The notes beneath the pieces were generated by a model that did not search any database, had not been told where the DNA came from, and saw only the letters and a program-made list of their open reading frames with translations. A stretch of DNA of 64,000 bases from Arcanobacterium wilhelmae (lineage in GTDB: Bacteria > Actinomycetota > Actinomycetes > Actinomycetales > Actinomycetaceae): NCBI RefSeq assembly GCF_029632765.1, contig NZ_CP121247.1:310001-374000 (forward strand). The letters run 5' to 3'. Shown here one piece after another: positions 50,091 to 60,379 of this stretch (positions within the stretch are counted from its first letter, which is position 1; each line of letters begins with the position of its first letter). The position numbers and the translations under genes were made by a program.

Positions 50091-51425
50091 ATGACCACGG
50101 TCATCACGTACGGAACTTACGATCTGCTTCATGAGGGGCACCGTCGCCTCTTGGAGCGGGCTAAGGCGCTCGGTGACAAGTTGATCGTTGGCGTCACCTC
50201 AGATTCGTACGATCGCCAGCGTGGCAAGCTCAATGTTCACGATAAGCTTCTCCAGCGTGTGGCGAATGTGCGTGCAACCGGCCTGGCTGATGAGATCGTG
50301 GTGGAGGAATACGAGGGGCAGAAGATCCACGACATCGAGAAGTACGATGTGGATATTTTTGCCATCGGCTCAGATTGGCGTGGAAAGTTCGATTACTTGG
50401 GTGACTACTGCGAGGTGGTCTATCTTGAGCGCACGAAGGGCATTTCTTCCACTCAGCTTCGTAGCGTGGAAGATGGAATGCTTGCGCTCGGCATTATCGG
50501 TGCTGGGCGTAGCGCACGTCGTATGGTGAAAGAATCGTGGCGAGTTTCGGGCGTGCAGATCCTCGGCTTGTATTCTCGCGATATTGAGCAAGCGCTCGAG
50601 CTTTCTCAGGAGATGGAGCTCGCGCAGCCCGCGTCGAGTGCGCAACAGATCATCGAAGAATCTGATGCGGTCTACATCGCCTCGCCCCACGGCACTCATT
50701 ACGAGTATGCCAAAGAAGCTATCGAAGCAGGTAAGGATGTGCTGGTGGAGAATCCGATCACGCTCCACGGTGACGAAGCAGTAGAGCTTTACAATTTGGC
50801 GAAAGATCGTGGAGTCGTACTTCTTGAGGCTGCAAAAACTGCCTATTTCACTGGCTTCCGTCGCATGGTGGAGATGGCCCGCAGTGGTGGCATTGGAAAA
50901 ATCAAAGCCGTTGACGCCACGTTTACGAAACTCATTCATGATGGCCGTGAGGTTGAGGCACCCGACGGCGGGGCCCTTTCTGAGATGGGCACCTATCCGT
51001 TGATGGCAATCTTCAAGTTGCTAGGTCTTGAATACGAATCAGCGAGCTGGGATGTGTTCCGGGAGAGCGAATCGGGTGTTGATACGTTCGCGCGCATCTC
51101 ACTGAAGTATCCACACGCTATCGCGACGGCGACTGTCGGAATTGGCGTGAAATCGGAAGGTGATCTGGTGGTCTCTGGAACACAGGGCTATCTGTATATG
51201 CCAGCACCATGGTGGCTCACGGATAACTTTGAACTTCGGTATGAGGATACGCGGCGTAATCGCCACTTCTTCTATCCATTCGAAGATTCCGGGTACCGGT
51301 ACGAATTGGCGGAGTTTGTGAAGGCGATCCGTGCTGGCAAACTAACGTCGTTCAAATGGAAGCCGGAGGAGTCGATTGCCACAGTGAAGTTATTAGAGCA
51401 GGCGCGAAAATCCGATTTGTTGTGA
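50091..51425 (+). CDS. Cytidylyltransferase fused to Gfo/Idh/MocA oxidoreductase
   Basis: A 444-residue fusion. Residues 1-130 are a TagD/GCT-type nucleotidyltransferase (ITYGTYDLLHEGHRRLLERA with HxGH, GSDWRGKFDYL, TKGISSTQLRS) that activates a polyol phosphate as CDP derivative. Residues 133-444 are an NAD(P)-dependent sugar oxidoreductase (LGIIGAGRSARRMVKESW, VLVENPITLHGDEAV with the EKP-like motif changed to ENP). CDP-ribitol synthesis uses separate cytidylyltransferase and reductase; a single chain carrying both activities would make a CDP-polyol directly. The product is inferred. The gene starts 53 bases after the SDR, and the next gene follows within 50 bases. Confidence 0.85.
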   Translation: MTTVITYGTYDLLHEGHRRLLERAKALGDKLIVGVTSDSYDRQRGKLNVHDKLLQRVANVRATGLADEIVVEEYEGQKIHDIEKYDVDIFAIGSDWRGKFDYLGDYCEVVYLERTKGISSTQLRSVEDGMLALGIIGAGRSARRMVKESWRVSGVQILGLYSRDIEQALELSQEMELAQPASSAQQIIEESDAVYIASPHGTHYEYAKEAIEAGKDVLVENPITLHGDEAVELYNLAKDRGVVLLEAAKTAYFTGFRRMVEMARSGGIGKIKAVDATFTKLIHDGREVEAPDGGALSEMGTYPLMAIFKLLGLEYESASWDVFRESESGVDTFARISLKYPHAIATATVGIGVKSEGDLVVSGTQGYLYMPAPWWLTDNFELRYEDTRRNRHFFYPFEDSGYRYELAEFVKAIRAGKLTSFKWKPEESIATVKLLEQARKSDLL

Positions 51426-51474
51426 CCGTTGTTTCGGCCAGTAGCTTGTGTGAGATCTAGAGAAAGAGACTGTT

Positions 51475-54400
51475 GTGATGAGTACGAAGCGATTGCTTGG
51501 TGGTTTGGCACGCGCCATTGGCGCTAGCGGTGGTGATGCTGCCCTGATCCGAGAAGCGAATATCAAGTTTGACGCCCGTGCATATGAGGATGCGGCGCAG
51601 GCGCTCGAGTCGATCGTTCCTTCGAGGCGTACCGTACCTGTCAATTTGAAACTCGCTGAGTCCTACGCTTCTGCAGAAAATTATGAACGCGCATATGAGG
51701 TTTTGTCGACGATCGAAGATGTCGATTCTTTGGGTGCAAATCGGGAATGGTATGAGTATCTGAATAAGATGATTTGCCGTCGTATCGACGAAGCTACCAA
51801 GTTGAAGGAAAGAGCCCATCCAGTTCCATCAATGAGCCTAGAACAGTTAAAGTTGGCTACCGGGGCTGGCTATTTTTCGATAATTCTCCGTAATTCTTTC
51901 GTCGAAACTGCGGAAGTTACTGATGAGGCTATTCTTTTCAAGGAGATTGTCGATAATTTGAAGCTCGATGACGAGCTACTTGGAGATTACATTGAACGTT
52001 GGAACAAGCATGACGCCCGCCTGATCGCAAATTCTGCGCTGAAGCTTGTTGGCTCTCTTGATGCGCCGCTGACACATTATGAACTTGCGGTAGCGAATTT
52101 CAATAATGGGCACCCGATTGCGGCTTTGAAAGAGCTACACTCGCTCGCGAGCACGAAAATCTCTAAGCTGGCGGTATATTCTGATTTTAAGACAGAGGTG
52201 CTAGAAGAGCTTGTTCGGCTCGATATCGATGCTGCGGAAATGCTTGCTCCGCACTTACTCGAAATCAGTGAAATTCGCTCCGAAAGAACTGCAGGGTTGA
52301 ACCCGGTCAGTTTGTTGACCAAAGCTGATCTCGTAACTGAAATGAAGCAGCTATCCTTGCTTTCCAATTCAAACCTTGCTCAGCTGATTCAGCTTGCAGC
52401 CGATGCTCGAGATTTTCGCCTGATCCTTGATCTGGCAGACGACCCCAATGTGTTTGATCGCCTCAACGAAACAAGTCTAAAAGATCTAGCTCGCGCAGAA
52501 ATTGAATTGCTTGGTGGCGTCCGAGAACAGACATTCGAATCCATCAACTTGAAGTTGGATGCGCGTAAAGCGAAAACATTGTCTTTGCGTGACCTTCTCA
52601 ACGATTTGGGATACTCCCAGCTCGCTTTTGAGCAATCGATGAAGGATATGAGTAGTGGGAATTCAGACTGGAAATGGTGGGACCGGACGGAACGCGTTGC
52701 TGTCACTCAGGGAGTTCCTGACGTTGCCATGGAAACTGCGGTCGTTGCTGCCGCACTCGCTGATCAGACGCACCCCCACTTCCGTGCTGGAATTGTGGCT
52801 GAACAGATGGGCAACCCAAAGTTAGCGCTCTATGAGTACATCGAATCTGGAGCGTTGGATGGTGGACAGACGATCGCGAGATTGCGTACGGGGCTTCTTC
52901 AATGGAAGGTTTTCCAAGATCGTCAAGAATGCCTTAGAACACTCGCTCCGTTTTGGGAAAAATTTGACTACGACAATTTTCTCGCCCGAGAGCTTGGCTT
53001 GACTGGTAGGGATAATGAAGACGGCATCGGGGACGAGCCCTCCGAAAAGTCGGCGCTCCGGACGACGGTCGATTCAGAGGGGCTAAGTTTTCTTTCGAAA
53101 GCTAGGAAGAGGATCATGCATACTTCTGACCCCGTCAAATCCGAAGCTCAAGAAGTGAAAGTTTCTTTCCGTGAGCTCCGAATAGCTATCGAAAGTCAGG
53201 ATTGGGATCAATCACTCAGGATTCTCTGGTCGATGGCACTTTCGATGGTGGAGTTTCGCGCTGATGTTTTCCATGGGTTGGGTTACGTATATGCGGCAAA
53301 AGGCGATGACAATCTTGCCTTTGAGTGTTTTAATGCATCTCAACAGATTCCTTCGCAATTTTTGTATGAGACTGCCAAAGCTGGTAAGCGCCAGCTGAAG
53401 GTGTTCCGTTATCTTGAGTTGTTCGAGCGGCTCCCTATCCTTAAGAATGTCTGGCTTTGGGAATCGCATTTTGGAAAGAAACTCGACGGCAATCCGCTCG
53501 CCATGTTCTCGGAAGCTATTTCGCGTCCTGAATGTGAGGAAGCGATCCATGTTTGGGTTGCGAACCAAGGCGCGGAAATCCCTTTGGTTGTTCGCCAGGA
53601 TCCGAATACAGTTGTCACTCCTCGCGAATCGTTCGGCTACTGGCTTGCTCTCGCGTGTGCTGAGTATTTGACGAACAATGCATCATTCTCGTTTGAGTAC
53701 ATGCACCGCGAAGGACAGGTGTCAGTGAACACATGGCATGGTACTCCGCTAAAAGCTCTCGGCAAGGATGATAAAGATTCGCCGTACGATTACGGAAACG
53801 TGGCCCGTAACTTTATTCATTCGACTCACCTGTTTATGCCGAATGATTTCACAAGTGAAATTATGACTAAGCGCTATCAGGTATCGAATCTTATTGGGTT
53901 GGGTGTAGCGGAAACGGTCGGGTACCCTCGAAACGATATGCTTTCGCCGACGCCAGAAAATACTCAAAACCGGGTTGTGCTCCGTACGCGGCTTGGCATT
54001 CCGGATGATGGTAAGCCTGTTGTGCTTTACGCTCCAACATGGCGCGGTAGTTCGAAGTCAAAGAAATTTGACGGAGCAAAACTGGTGTCTGATCTTGATC
54101 GGCTACAAGCTTCTAGTAGTTGGCATTTAATTTTCCGTGGGCATCCCTTGACACAGGAAATCCTTTCTGATTCGATTCTCGACGTTCACGCGCCGTCTTC
54201 AGACATTTCAACATACGAGTTGATGAACATGGCCGATGTCGTCATCACTGATTACTCAAGTCTCGGCGTGGATTTCTTAGCTACTGGACGTCCGGTTATT
54301 TACTACACCTATGATGCTGAGGAATATGCTGAAGAGCGTGGCCTCAATATGAAGGTTGAGGAATTCCCCGGGCTAGTGGTCTATTCGATCACCGACCTGC

Positions 54401-55644
54401 TCAATACTCTTGAGCAGTATGTAGATGGTGAGTTGTTCAAGCAACCAGATTGGGATGAACTGCAGCGCCGGTATGTGCCACAAGATGACGGCAACGTGTC
54501 AGAACGTCTGATTTCGAAAATGCTTGAAAGTCAGGGGGTGAATACAGCGCCAAGTGTGGGGAAGAAGAAGGTATTGATCCATTCCACATTCTCAAAGATC
54601 GACGAATCCGAAAATCTGAAGCGGCTTCTGGAAGATCTTGATTATTCAAAGCTTGATGTAACGCTTGTTTTCGACCACTTTGAAGTGGGGCTTGATAAAA
54701 CTCTCGCGTCTGTGATTGATTCTCTTCCGCAAGAGGTTTCCGTGTATCCACGAAAGGGCGCCTTGGTTGCCAAACCGGAAGAGCAGCTCGTCGTCAAGCG
54801 GCTGTATTCTGCGGGGGATCAAATTCTGAATGATTTCCAGCGTTCTCGATACTCAAATGCTCTTTTGCGTGAAAAGAGGCGCCTGTTTGCCGATAATGAT
54901 TTTGACATCGTTATTGAGTGGCAGCCGGAGTCAATATTCTGGACTGCATTCATGGCTCTCGGATTCCGAAATTCCCGCAGGGTTCTGGTCCTGAATCGAG
55001 ATGTGAACCCTAAATGGGCGCAACAACAATGTAATCTCCTGACGTCAGCGCAGTTCTGGAGTGAATATGATGTAATCGTCACGCCATCTCCAGCGGGGAT
55101 AGACGAAGCAGTTACTGAAATCCATTCTGCAATGCTCCTCACTGGGGACAGTCCGTTACCGGTCGAGCGTAAGAACGGCTCTGATGGGCACCTTGATTTT
55201 TATGCCTTCGGCGGGGTTCGCGATAGTATTGATTTGGCCAAAGTCGATCAAGCTTTGTCGATACTCAATTCCGATCATGATCGTCAGATTCGGCTTACAG
55301 TGGTAGGCGCTGGGGCCGCCATGCAGCGGTTGCGGCGATACCCACAGCCTGATCTTCAGTATTTGACGATCGAAGAGACGAATATGCCTTTTACTCATGA
55401 AATAGTGCATGCTGATGCAATCGTGAACCTGAGCGATGGAAATTCCCATACAGTTGCTTCGTATTGGGCGGGATTACAGGGATTGCCAGTTGTGGATTTA
55501 TCGATGCTCAGTTCTGACGATCCTGAAATAATCGCTCAGGCTTTGAAAGCTGCTATGAGTGATGCTCATGCATCGACACCGGAGTTTACAGAGACAAGCA
55601 CGCTGTCCGATTTGATTCAGTATGTGACAGGAGTGGAGAAATGA
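51475..55644 (+). CDS. Giant TagF-like protein: helical N-terminus, CDP-glycerol glycerophosphotransferase domain, GT-like C-terminus
   Basis: A 1389-residue protein. Residues about 1-690 are helical and repeat-like with no assigned family. Residues about 700-1040 are a CDP-glycerol/ribitol glycerophosphotransferase domain: TWHGTPLKALG near 752, FIHSTHLFMPNDFTS, VLYAPTWRGS, FRGHPL and MNMADVVITDYSSLGVDFLA, the active-site and substrate motifs of TagB/TagF. Residues about 1060-1389 resemble a GT4 fold with an EETNMPFTHEIVHADAIVNL-like end. A GTG at 51475 is followed by ATG at 51478; AGAAAGAG precedes. It probably polymerises or primes a polyol-phosphate chain. GC is lower than the core. Confidence 0.82.
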   Translation: MMSTKRLLGGLARAIGASGGDAALIREANIKFDARAYEDAAQALESIVPSRRTVPVNLKLAESYASAENYERAYEVLSTIEDVDSLGANREWYEYLNKMICRRIDEATKLKERAHPVPSMSLEQLKLATGAGYFSIILRNSFVETAEVTDEAILFKEIVDNLKLDDELLGDYIERWNKHDARLIANSALKLVGSLDAPLTHYELAVANFNNGHPIAALKELHSLASTKISKLAVYSDFKTEVLEELVRLDIDAAEMLAPHLLEISEIRSERTAGLNPVSLLTKADLVTEMKQLSLLSNSNLAQLIQLAADARDFRLILDLADDPNVFDRLNETSLKDLARAEIELLGGVREQTFESINLKLDARKAKTLSLRDLLNDLGYSQLAFEQSMKDMSSGNSDWKWWDRTERVAVTQGVPDVAMETAVVAAALADQTHPHFRAGIVAEQMGNPKLALYEYIESGALDGGQTIARLRTGLLQWKVFQDRQECLRTLAPFWEKFDYDNFLARELGLTGRDNEDGIGDEPSEKSALRTTVDSEGLSFLSKARKRIMHTSDPVKSEAQEVKVSFRELRIAIESQDWDQSLRILWSMALSMVEFRADVFHGLGYVYAAKGDDNLAFECFNASQQIPSQFLYETAKAGKRQLKVFRYLELFERLPILKNVWLWESHFGKKLDGNPLAMFSEAISRPECEEAIHVWVANQGAEIPLVVRQDPNTVVTPRESFGYWLALACAEYLTNNASFSFEYMHREGQVSVNTWHGTPLKALGKDDKDSPYDYGNVARNFIHSTHLFMPNDFTSEIMTKRYQVSNLIGLGVAETVGYPRNDMLSPTPENTQNRVVLRTRLGIPDDGKPVVLYAPTWRGSSKSKKFDGAKLVSDLDRLQASSSWHLIFRGHPLTQEILSDSILDVHAPSSDISTYELMNMADVVITDYSSLGVDFLATGRPVIYYTYDAEEYAEERGLNMKVEEFPGLVVYSITDLLNTLEQYVDGELFKQPDWDELQRRYVPQDDGNVSERLISKMLESQGVNTAPSVGKKKVLIHSTFSKIDESENLKRLLEDLDYSKLDVTLVFDHFEVGLDKTLASVIDSLPQEVSVYPRKGALVAKPEEQLVVKRLYSAGDQILNDFQRSRYSNALLREKRRLFADNDFDIVIEWQPESIFWTAFMALGFRNSRRVLVLNRDVNPKWAQQQCNLLTSAQFWSEYDVIVTPSPAGIDEAVTEIHSAMLLTGDSPLPVERKNGSDGHLDFYAFGGVRDSIDLAKVDQALSILNSDHDRQIRLTVVGAGAAMQRLRRYPQPDLQYLTIEETNMPFTHEIVHADAIVNLSDGNSHTVASYWAGLQGLPVVDLSMLSSDDPEIIAQALKAAMSDAHASTPEFTETSTLSDLIQYVTGVEK

Positions 55645-56621
55645 CTGAATTTCCTAGCCTTGCTGTAATTGTTCCTGCATACAAGGTTGAAGCATATCTT
55701 CGCGATTGTGTGGAGTCCTTACTCACATCTGACTACCCAAATTTCGAAGTTGTCATTGTCGATGATGGCTCACCGGATGACACTGGCATGATCGCAGATC
55801 AACTTGCAACTGAAGACCCTCGAGTCCGAGTCATCCATAAGGAAAATGGTGGCCTTGGTGCGGCTCGTAATACGGGTGTCGAACAGACTGACTCTGATTT
55901 GATCGCTTTCGTCGATTCGGATGATCAAGTTCCGTCGCATGCGTATTCGCGAATGTACGAAGCCATGCAAAAGTCTGGTTCGGGCATGGTTGTTGGCGGT
56001 GTTGAACGCTTCAACTCAACGCGTCGGTGGGCCCCGTGGTTCGTTGAGGAAGCGCATTCTGTTGAGCGCCTCGGTATTACGGGGCAGCAGTTCCCGTCGA
56101 TTCTCTGGAATGTTTTCGCATGGAGCAAGCTGTTTACTCGTGATTACTTCAAGCGTGTGGTTGGAGAGTTTCCAGTCGGCGTTTTGTACGAAGATCAAGA
56201 AGTTTCCGCCAAGATGTACCTCGGTGGGGAACCGTTTGACGTGATCCCAGATATTATTTATCGCTGGCGCGAGCGCGATGACGCTAGCTCGATTACTCAA
56301 AATAAGACGAGCCTGGATGATCTGGGGCAACGGCTCCACGTGATGAAAGAAACCGAAAAAGTTATTCAAGCGTCTGGCGACGAAGCAACCAAAGAATATT
56401 GGTACCGCAAGGCGCTCAACGAAGATCTATGGTGGTACTATCGGGTTGTCCCGCAAGCGTCATGGGCGTTTTGGCTAATTCTCTGTGAAGGCGTCCGCGA
56501 TATTGCCGCAAATGCGCCGAGCTCATCGATCGCTGGTGGGCCAGCGAAGCGGCACGACTTAATTAGACTCGCGATTCGTGGCGATCGGCAAAAATTTAAC
56601 ATGCGGTTGAGGAAGGCGTAG
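55641..56621 (+). CDS. Family 2 glycosyltransferase
   Basis: A 326-residue GT-A enzyme: VIVPAYKVEAYLRDCVESLL at the start, IVDDGSPDDTG, GGLGAARNTGVEQ and the catalytic/metal Asp motif FVDSDDQVPS, then YEDQEV. The C-terminal third is helical. It overlaps the giant gene by 4 bases (ATGA), so they are translated together. It likely adds a sugar to the polymer or its linkage unit. Confidence 0.9.
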   Translation: MTEFPSLAVIVPAYKVEAYLRDCVESLLTSDYPNFEVVIVDDGSPDDTGMIADQLATEDPRVRVIHKENGGLGAARNTGVEQTDSDLIAFVDSDDQVPSHAYSRMYEAMQKSGSGMVVGGVERFNSTRRWAPWFVEEAHSVERLGITGQQFPSILWNVFAWSKLFTRDYFKRVVGEFPVGVLYEDQEVSAKMYLGGEPFDVIPDIIYRWRERDDASSITQNKTSLDDLGQRLHVMKETEKVIQASGDEATKEYWYRKALNEDLWWYYRVVPQASWAFWLILCEGVRDIAANAPSSSIAGGPAKRHDLIRLAIRGDRQKFNMRLRKA

Positions 56622-56624
56622 CTC

Positions 56625-58169
56625 GTGGCAATTGTTCAATTGATGGATTCGGTCGGGTATGGTCGTGGCGGTCTAACTCGGGTTATGTATCAGCGGCTTG
56701 AAGTTTTGAAAGAATACACCGATGAAGAGATTTGGGTAGTTATTACTGGATTGCAGTTTGATGCCTGTTCGGTGTTTTCAAGCTTGCAACGGGATGGGTT
56801 TATTCCTGAGGGGGTGAAGGTTCATGCGCTTTTTGATGATGATTATGTTGGGTACTCAATACGCGGGCGAGATCCCGAGTTCTCCTTTGATCCAGGTGAC
56901 GGCGCATTAGTTGCAGAGGAAAAGGAAGGTCTCGTTCGTCGTTACTACGACATCTCCGGAAAATTCCTGGGGCTGACAAAATACCGGAAGAACGGAACGA
57001 GGATTTCGTCGGATATTCATTCGCATGAATCGCCTCAACTATGTTTGAAGACGGTTGAGTACGATGCTCTTTCTCGGCCACGACGAGCTGTTTATCGTGA
57101 CAGTGAGTGGAACGAGAAGTTCGAGACTGTGCTGACAACACGCGGCGAACTCTTGTATAGTGCGTGGAAGACAGTGTCGAATTATTCATATCGATGCACC
57201 TTGTTTAATAATGATACAGGAAAAGCTCAACTGTTTTCGGGATTTCATGAGATGCGTGCCTGGATGTTGCGCGAGTTTTTGCGGGGACTCCCCGGAGAAG
57301 TAACAGTGATTTCTGATGAACCCGCAACGGTTCCAATGATCACATTGATGCCCGATTCCAATGGTATAAACGGTATTGGGATGATACATAACACTCACTT
57401 TGTCGGAGATGGTTCTGGGGATTCCAAGAACCAACTTCGGGGATGGGCTAAATATTATTCAGAGCCTCGAGGCGCACTACAGAAGATTGCGTGTCTAACT
57501 AATGCCCAATTGGGTGATCTCAGGAGCTTGTATCCTGCATGGACTGACAGAAACTCTAGGGCGATCACGAATATGGTGGATATTCGTGATGTAAAAGCTC
57601 GGCATGATTTTTTCTACGAAGTGTTATTCGTGGGGAGACTGGCCCCTGTGAAAGGTGTGGGGACGTTAATTCTGGGTGTAGAAAAGGCGCTTGAAACTCT
57701 GCCGAACCTAAAGTTCAACATTGTTGGCGGTGGACCGGAAGACTCCAGTTTGCGGGCAATGGTCGAACAGCGGGGGCTCGGCGACTCGGTCATTTTCCGT
57801 GGTTGGGACGAAGACGTGTATTCATGGTATGACAGATCTGATTGCTTACTGGCGAATTCAGAATTCGAGGGGGTTCCTCTGACGATGTTGGAGTCATTCT
57901 CTTCAGGAATTCCGATTATTACGCGTCCCACACTCTATGGTCCTGTCGAGATAGTTGATGATGGAGTGAATGGATTTATCACCGACGGTACGCCGGAGGG
58001 GATCGCGGATAAAATTTGCTCCCTTTATTCGGACGTTAGTGAATTTAGTCGACTCTCACAGGCGGCGATTGACGCTTCGCATCGATTTTCACCCAAAGTG
58101 TGGAGAAATAAGTGGCTATCTTTGATTGCTTTGGATATTACTGATGATAATGAAGCGAGTGCACAATGA
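56625..58169 (+). CDS. Family 4 glycosyltransferase, TagE/GtfA-like
   Basis: A 514-residue GT-B enzyme. The N-terminus (MDSVGYGRGGLTRVMYQRLE) and the C-terminal domain (EVLFVGRLAPVKGVGTLILG, FRGWDEDVYSWYDRSDCLLA, NSEFEGVPLTMLESFSSGIP) fit TagE-type enzymes, which put glucose on polyglycerol phosphate. The middle contains beta-rich sequence (about 110-200) typical of this group. The GTG start at 56625 follows the previous stop by 3 bases. Confidence 0.88.
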   Translation: MAIVQLMDSVGYGRGGLTRVMYQRLEVLKEYTDEEIWVVITGLQFDACSVFSSLQRDGFIPEGVKVHALFDDDYVGYSIRGRDPEFSFDPGDGALVAEEKEGLVRRYYDISGKFLGLTKYRKNGTRISSDIHSHESPQLCLKTVEYDALSRPRRAVYRDSEWNEKFETVLTTRGELLYSAWKTVSNYSYRCTLFNNDTGKAQLFSGFHEMRAWMLREFLRGLPGEVTVISDEPATVPMITLMPDSNGINGIGMIHNTHFVGDGSGDSKNQLRGWAKYYSEPRGALQKIACLTNAQLGDLRSLYPAWTDRNSRAITNMVDIRDVKARHDFFYEVLFVGRLAPVKGVGTLILGVEKALETLPNLKFNIVGGGPEDSSLRAMVEQRGLGDSVIFRGWDEDVYSWYDRSDCLLANSEFEGVPLTMLESFSSGIPIITRPTLYGPVEIVDDGVNGFITDGTPEGIADKICSLYSDVSEFSRLSQAAIDASHRFSPKVWRNKWLSLIALDITDDNEASAQ

Positions 58170-58368
58170 GCTGCGGTATCGACTGATTTTTGTGGTAGTT
58201 TAAGTGATCTTGAAGGTTTGCAGTGGGAATCTGTCATTCTTTCAAGGAATTTTGGGGACATTGCATTGTGTATGTCAATCTTAGAGTTTGTGAAGTTTTG
58301 AGTGGTAGACTCCGAGTTTTTACATTCCTAATTTCAGTGGCCGACACTGGCATCTTGAGGAGACCTGA

Positions 58369-60285
58369 ATGACGAGCGCGCAAGAAGTGATAGCGTTTGC
58401 GCGGAAAGCTGCGTGGCATTTCCGCCGATACGGCATGGCTGGTGCGCGGCGTTATCTGAAGGGGCGAGGCATTAATATTCCGAGCTTCGAGCAACTCGGT
58501 TGGAACGTTAAGCCCAATCCGGTCAAGCTGAATGAATGGGCGGTGCCTCCCGTAGATCAGCCCACTCACAAGATCACCGTTGGAGTAATCGCCGACGAAT
58601 TCTTCCGTTTTGCCTTCGCTTACGAGTGGGATGCCCTCTATCTCGATTCTTCCTCCTGGCTTGCCCAACTTGAAGAAACGACAATCGATTTCTTGTTCGT
58701 GGATTCCGCCTGGCAGATGGAACGCGGTGAAACCTGGAAATACCAGATCCTCGGGGAAAGTGCGCCACGCGCCGAACTGCGTGAGCTCGTTGCCTACTGT
58801 AAAGAGCGCGGCATTCCGACCGTGTTCTGGAACCGTGAAGATCCGCCGCATTACGGCGACGCTATCGAAACGGCGAAACTCTTCGACTACGTCTACACCA
58901 CCGATTCCACGCGCGTACCTTTCTACAAGAACGATCTCGGGCACGATCGAGTAGCGGCATTGCCGTTTGCGGCGCAGGTCGCCATTCACAACCCGATGGC
59001 AGTGATGGACGGATACGAGGTTGCGAAGAAGCGTGACGTCGCATTCGCTGGCGCGTATTACGGAATGAAGTATCCAGAGCGCAAAGAACAGATGGATCTC
59101 CTACTTGGCGCGGCCTTGGATCCGGAAAAGAAAATGGCCACAGGGCTTGATATTTTCGCGCGTGATATGGGCGGCGGTAAAGACTACCGTTTCCCGCGCA
59201 AATTCCGTGCGAAAATCCGTGGCTCGCTCACATACCGTCAAACACTTTCGGCGTACCGCCATTACAAGGCGTTCATCAATGTGAACTCGGTGGTGACCAG
59301 CCCAACGATGGCGTCAATGCGGCTTTTTGAGGTGCCAGCGTGTGGCACGCCGATCGTCTCCACACCCACACCTGCAACCGCCAACTTCTTTTCCCCGCAG
59401 ATGGTGGCGATGGTAGAAACACCGGAGCAAGCGCAATTCCAGATCGAGGCTCTCACACGGAATAAGAACTATTCTGATCGGATGGCGTACCTTGCACAGG
59501 GGGAGATTTGGAAGAAGCACACATACACCCACCGTGTGGATCAGATCCTGCGTGATCTGGGGCTAGAGTCCAAGCTCTACACCCCACCTACTGTTGCGCC
59601 AATGATTTCAACAGTTCGCCCTGCACAGCTTGAACACGTGCTCGAAACACTTGCTGCACAACGTGACGTGCAGATGCAGCCGATTGTCGGTACCCACGGC
59701 TTCGCTGCATCCGATGAGATACAGGCGAAGGCTCGGGAACTCGGGCTTGACGTGATGTGGATTGAAAACAGCCGAGAGCTTTCGCTCGGTGATGTCTATA
59801 ACCGGCTGATCGAACGAGTAGACGCTGACTACATCGCCAAGATGGACGACGACGATTTCTATGGAGCCGACTATCTCTTTGATTCACTCCTCGCGGCTCG
59901 CTACTCGCGTGCTGAGCTCGTCGGCAAGCAGGCGCACTTTATGTATCTTGAGGACGAAGACGTGACTGTTCTGCGATTCCCCACGTGGGAAAACCGTTAC
60001 ACGTCCTGGATCTCCGGCCCGACGATGGTGGCGCGTGCCGACGTCATGAAAGAACTTGGCTTTGCTTCAATGACGCTTGGAGAGGACTCTGACTTCCTCC
60101 AGCGCGTCATCAAATCAGGTGGAAAGGTCTACTCGGCCCAGCGCTTCGGGTTTGCCCAAATGCGTAAAGCGCGTGCCAACCATACGTGGGAGATCTCAAG
60201 CGCAGAAGTGATCTCCACCGGAAAGATCTCCCACTGGGGTCGCCCGAACGAAACGGAGATGCCGAGCCGCGAACCGTGGGAATAG
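58369..60285 (+). CDS. CgeB-like glycosyltransferase with second GT2-type domain
   Basis: A 638-residue protein. Residues about 60-400 fit the CgeB/glycosyltransferase-1 group (GVIADEFFRFAFAYEWDALY, FWNREDPPHYGDAIE, VFAGAYY-type middle, FINVNSVVTSPTMASMRLFE and VPACGTPIVSTPTP). Residues about 430-600 are a GT2-like catalytic domain (ADYIAKMDDDDFYGADYLFD). GC is back near the core level. It has its own 199-base upstream gap. Confidence 0.8.
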   Translation: MTSAQEVIAFARKAAWHFRRYGMAGARRYLKGRGINIPSFEQLGWNVKPNPVKLNEWAVPPVDQPTHKITVGVIADEFFRFAFAYEWDALYLDSSSWLAQLEETTIDFLFVDSAWQMERGETWKYQILGESAPRAELRELVAYCKERGIPTVFWNREDPPHYGDAIETAKLFDYVYTTDSTRVPFYKNDLGHDRVAALPFAAQVAIHNPMAVMDGYEVAKKRDVAFAGAYYGMKYPERKEQMDLLLGAALDPEKKMATGLDIFARDMGGGKDYRFPRKFRAKIRGSLTYRQTLSAYRHYKAFINVNSVVTSPTMASMRLFEVPACGTPIVSTPTPATANFFSPQMVAMVETPEQAQFQIEALTRNKNYSDRMAYLAQGEIWKKHTYTHRVDQILRDLGLESKLYTPPTVAPMISTVRPAQLEHVLETLAAQRDVQMQPIVGTHGFAASDEIQAKARELGLDVMWIENSRELSLGDVYNRLIERVDADYIAKMDDDDFYGADYLFDSLLAARYSRAELVGKQAHFMYLEDEDVTVLRFPTWENRYTSWISGPTMVARADVMKELGFASMTLGEDSDFLQRVIKSGGKVYSAQRFGFAQMRKARANHTWEISSAEVISTGKISHWGRPNETEMPSREPWE

Positions 60286-60379
60286 TCGCCGGGCGACTCT
60301 CCGGTAACTATGCGATGAATACGTGACGCTGATTCACGCAACTGAATCCCACACCACCCGAGAAACAAAAGGAGAGAGC

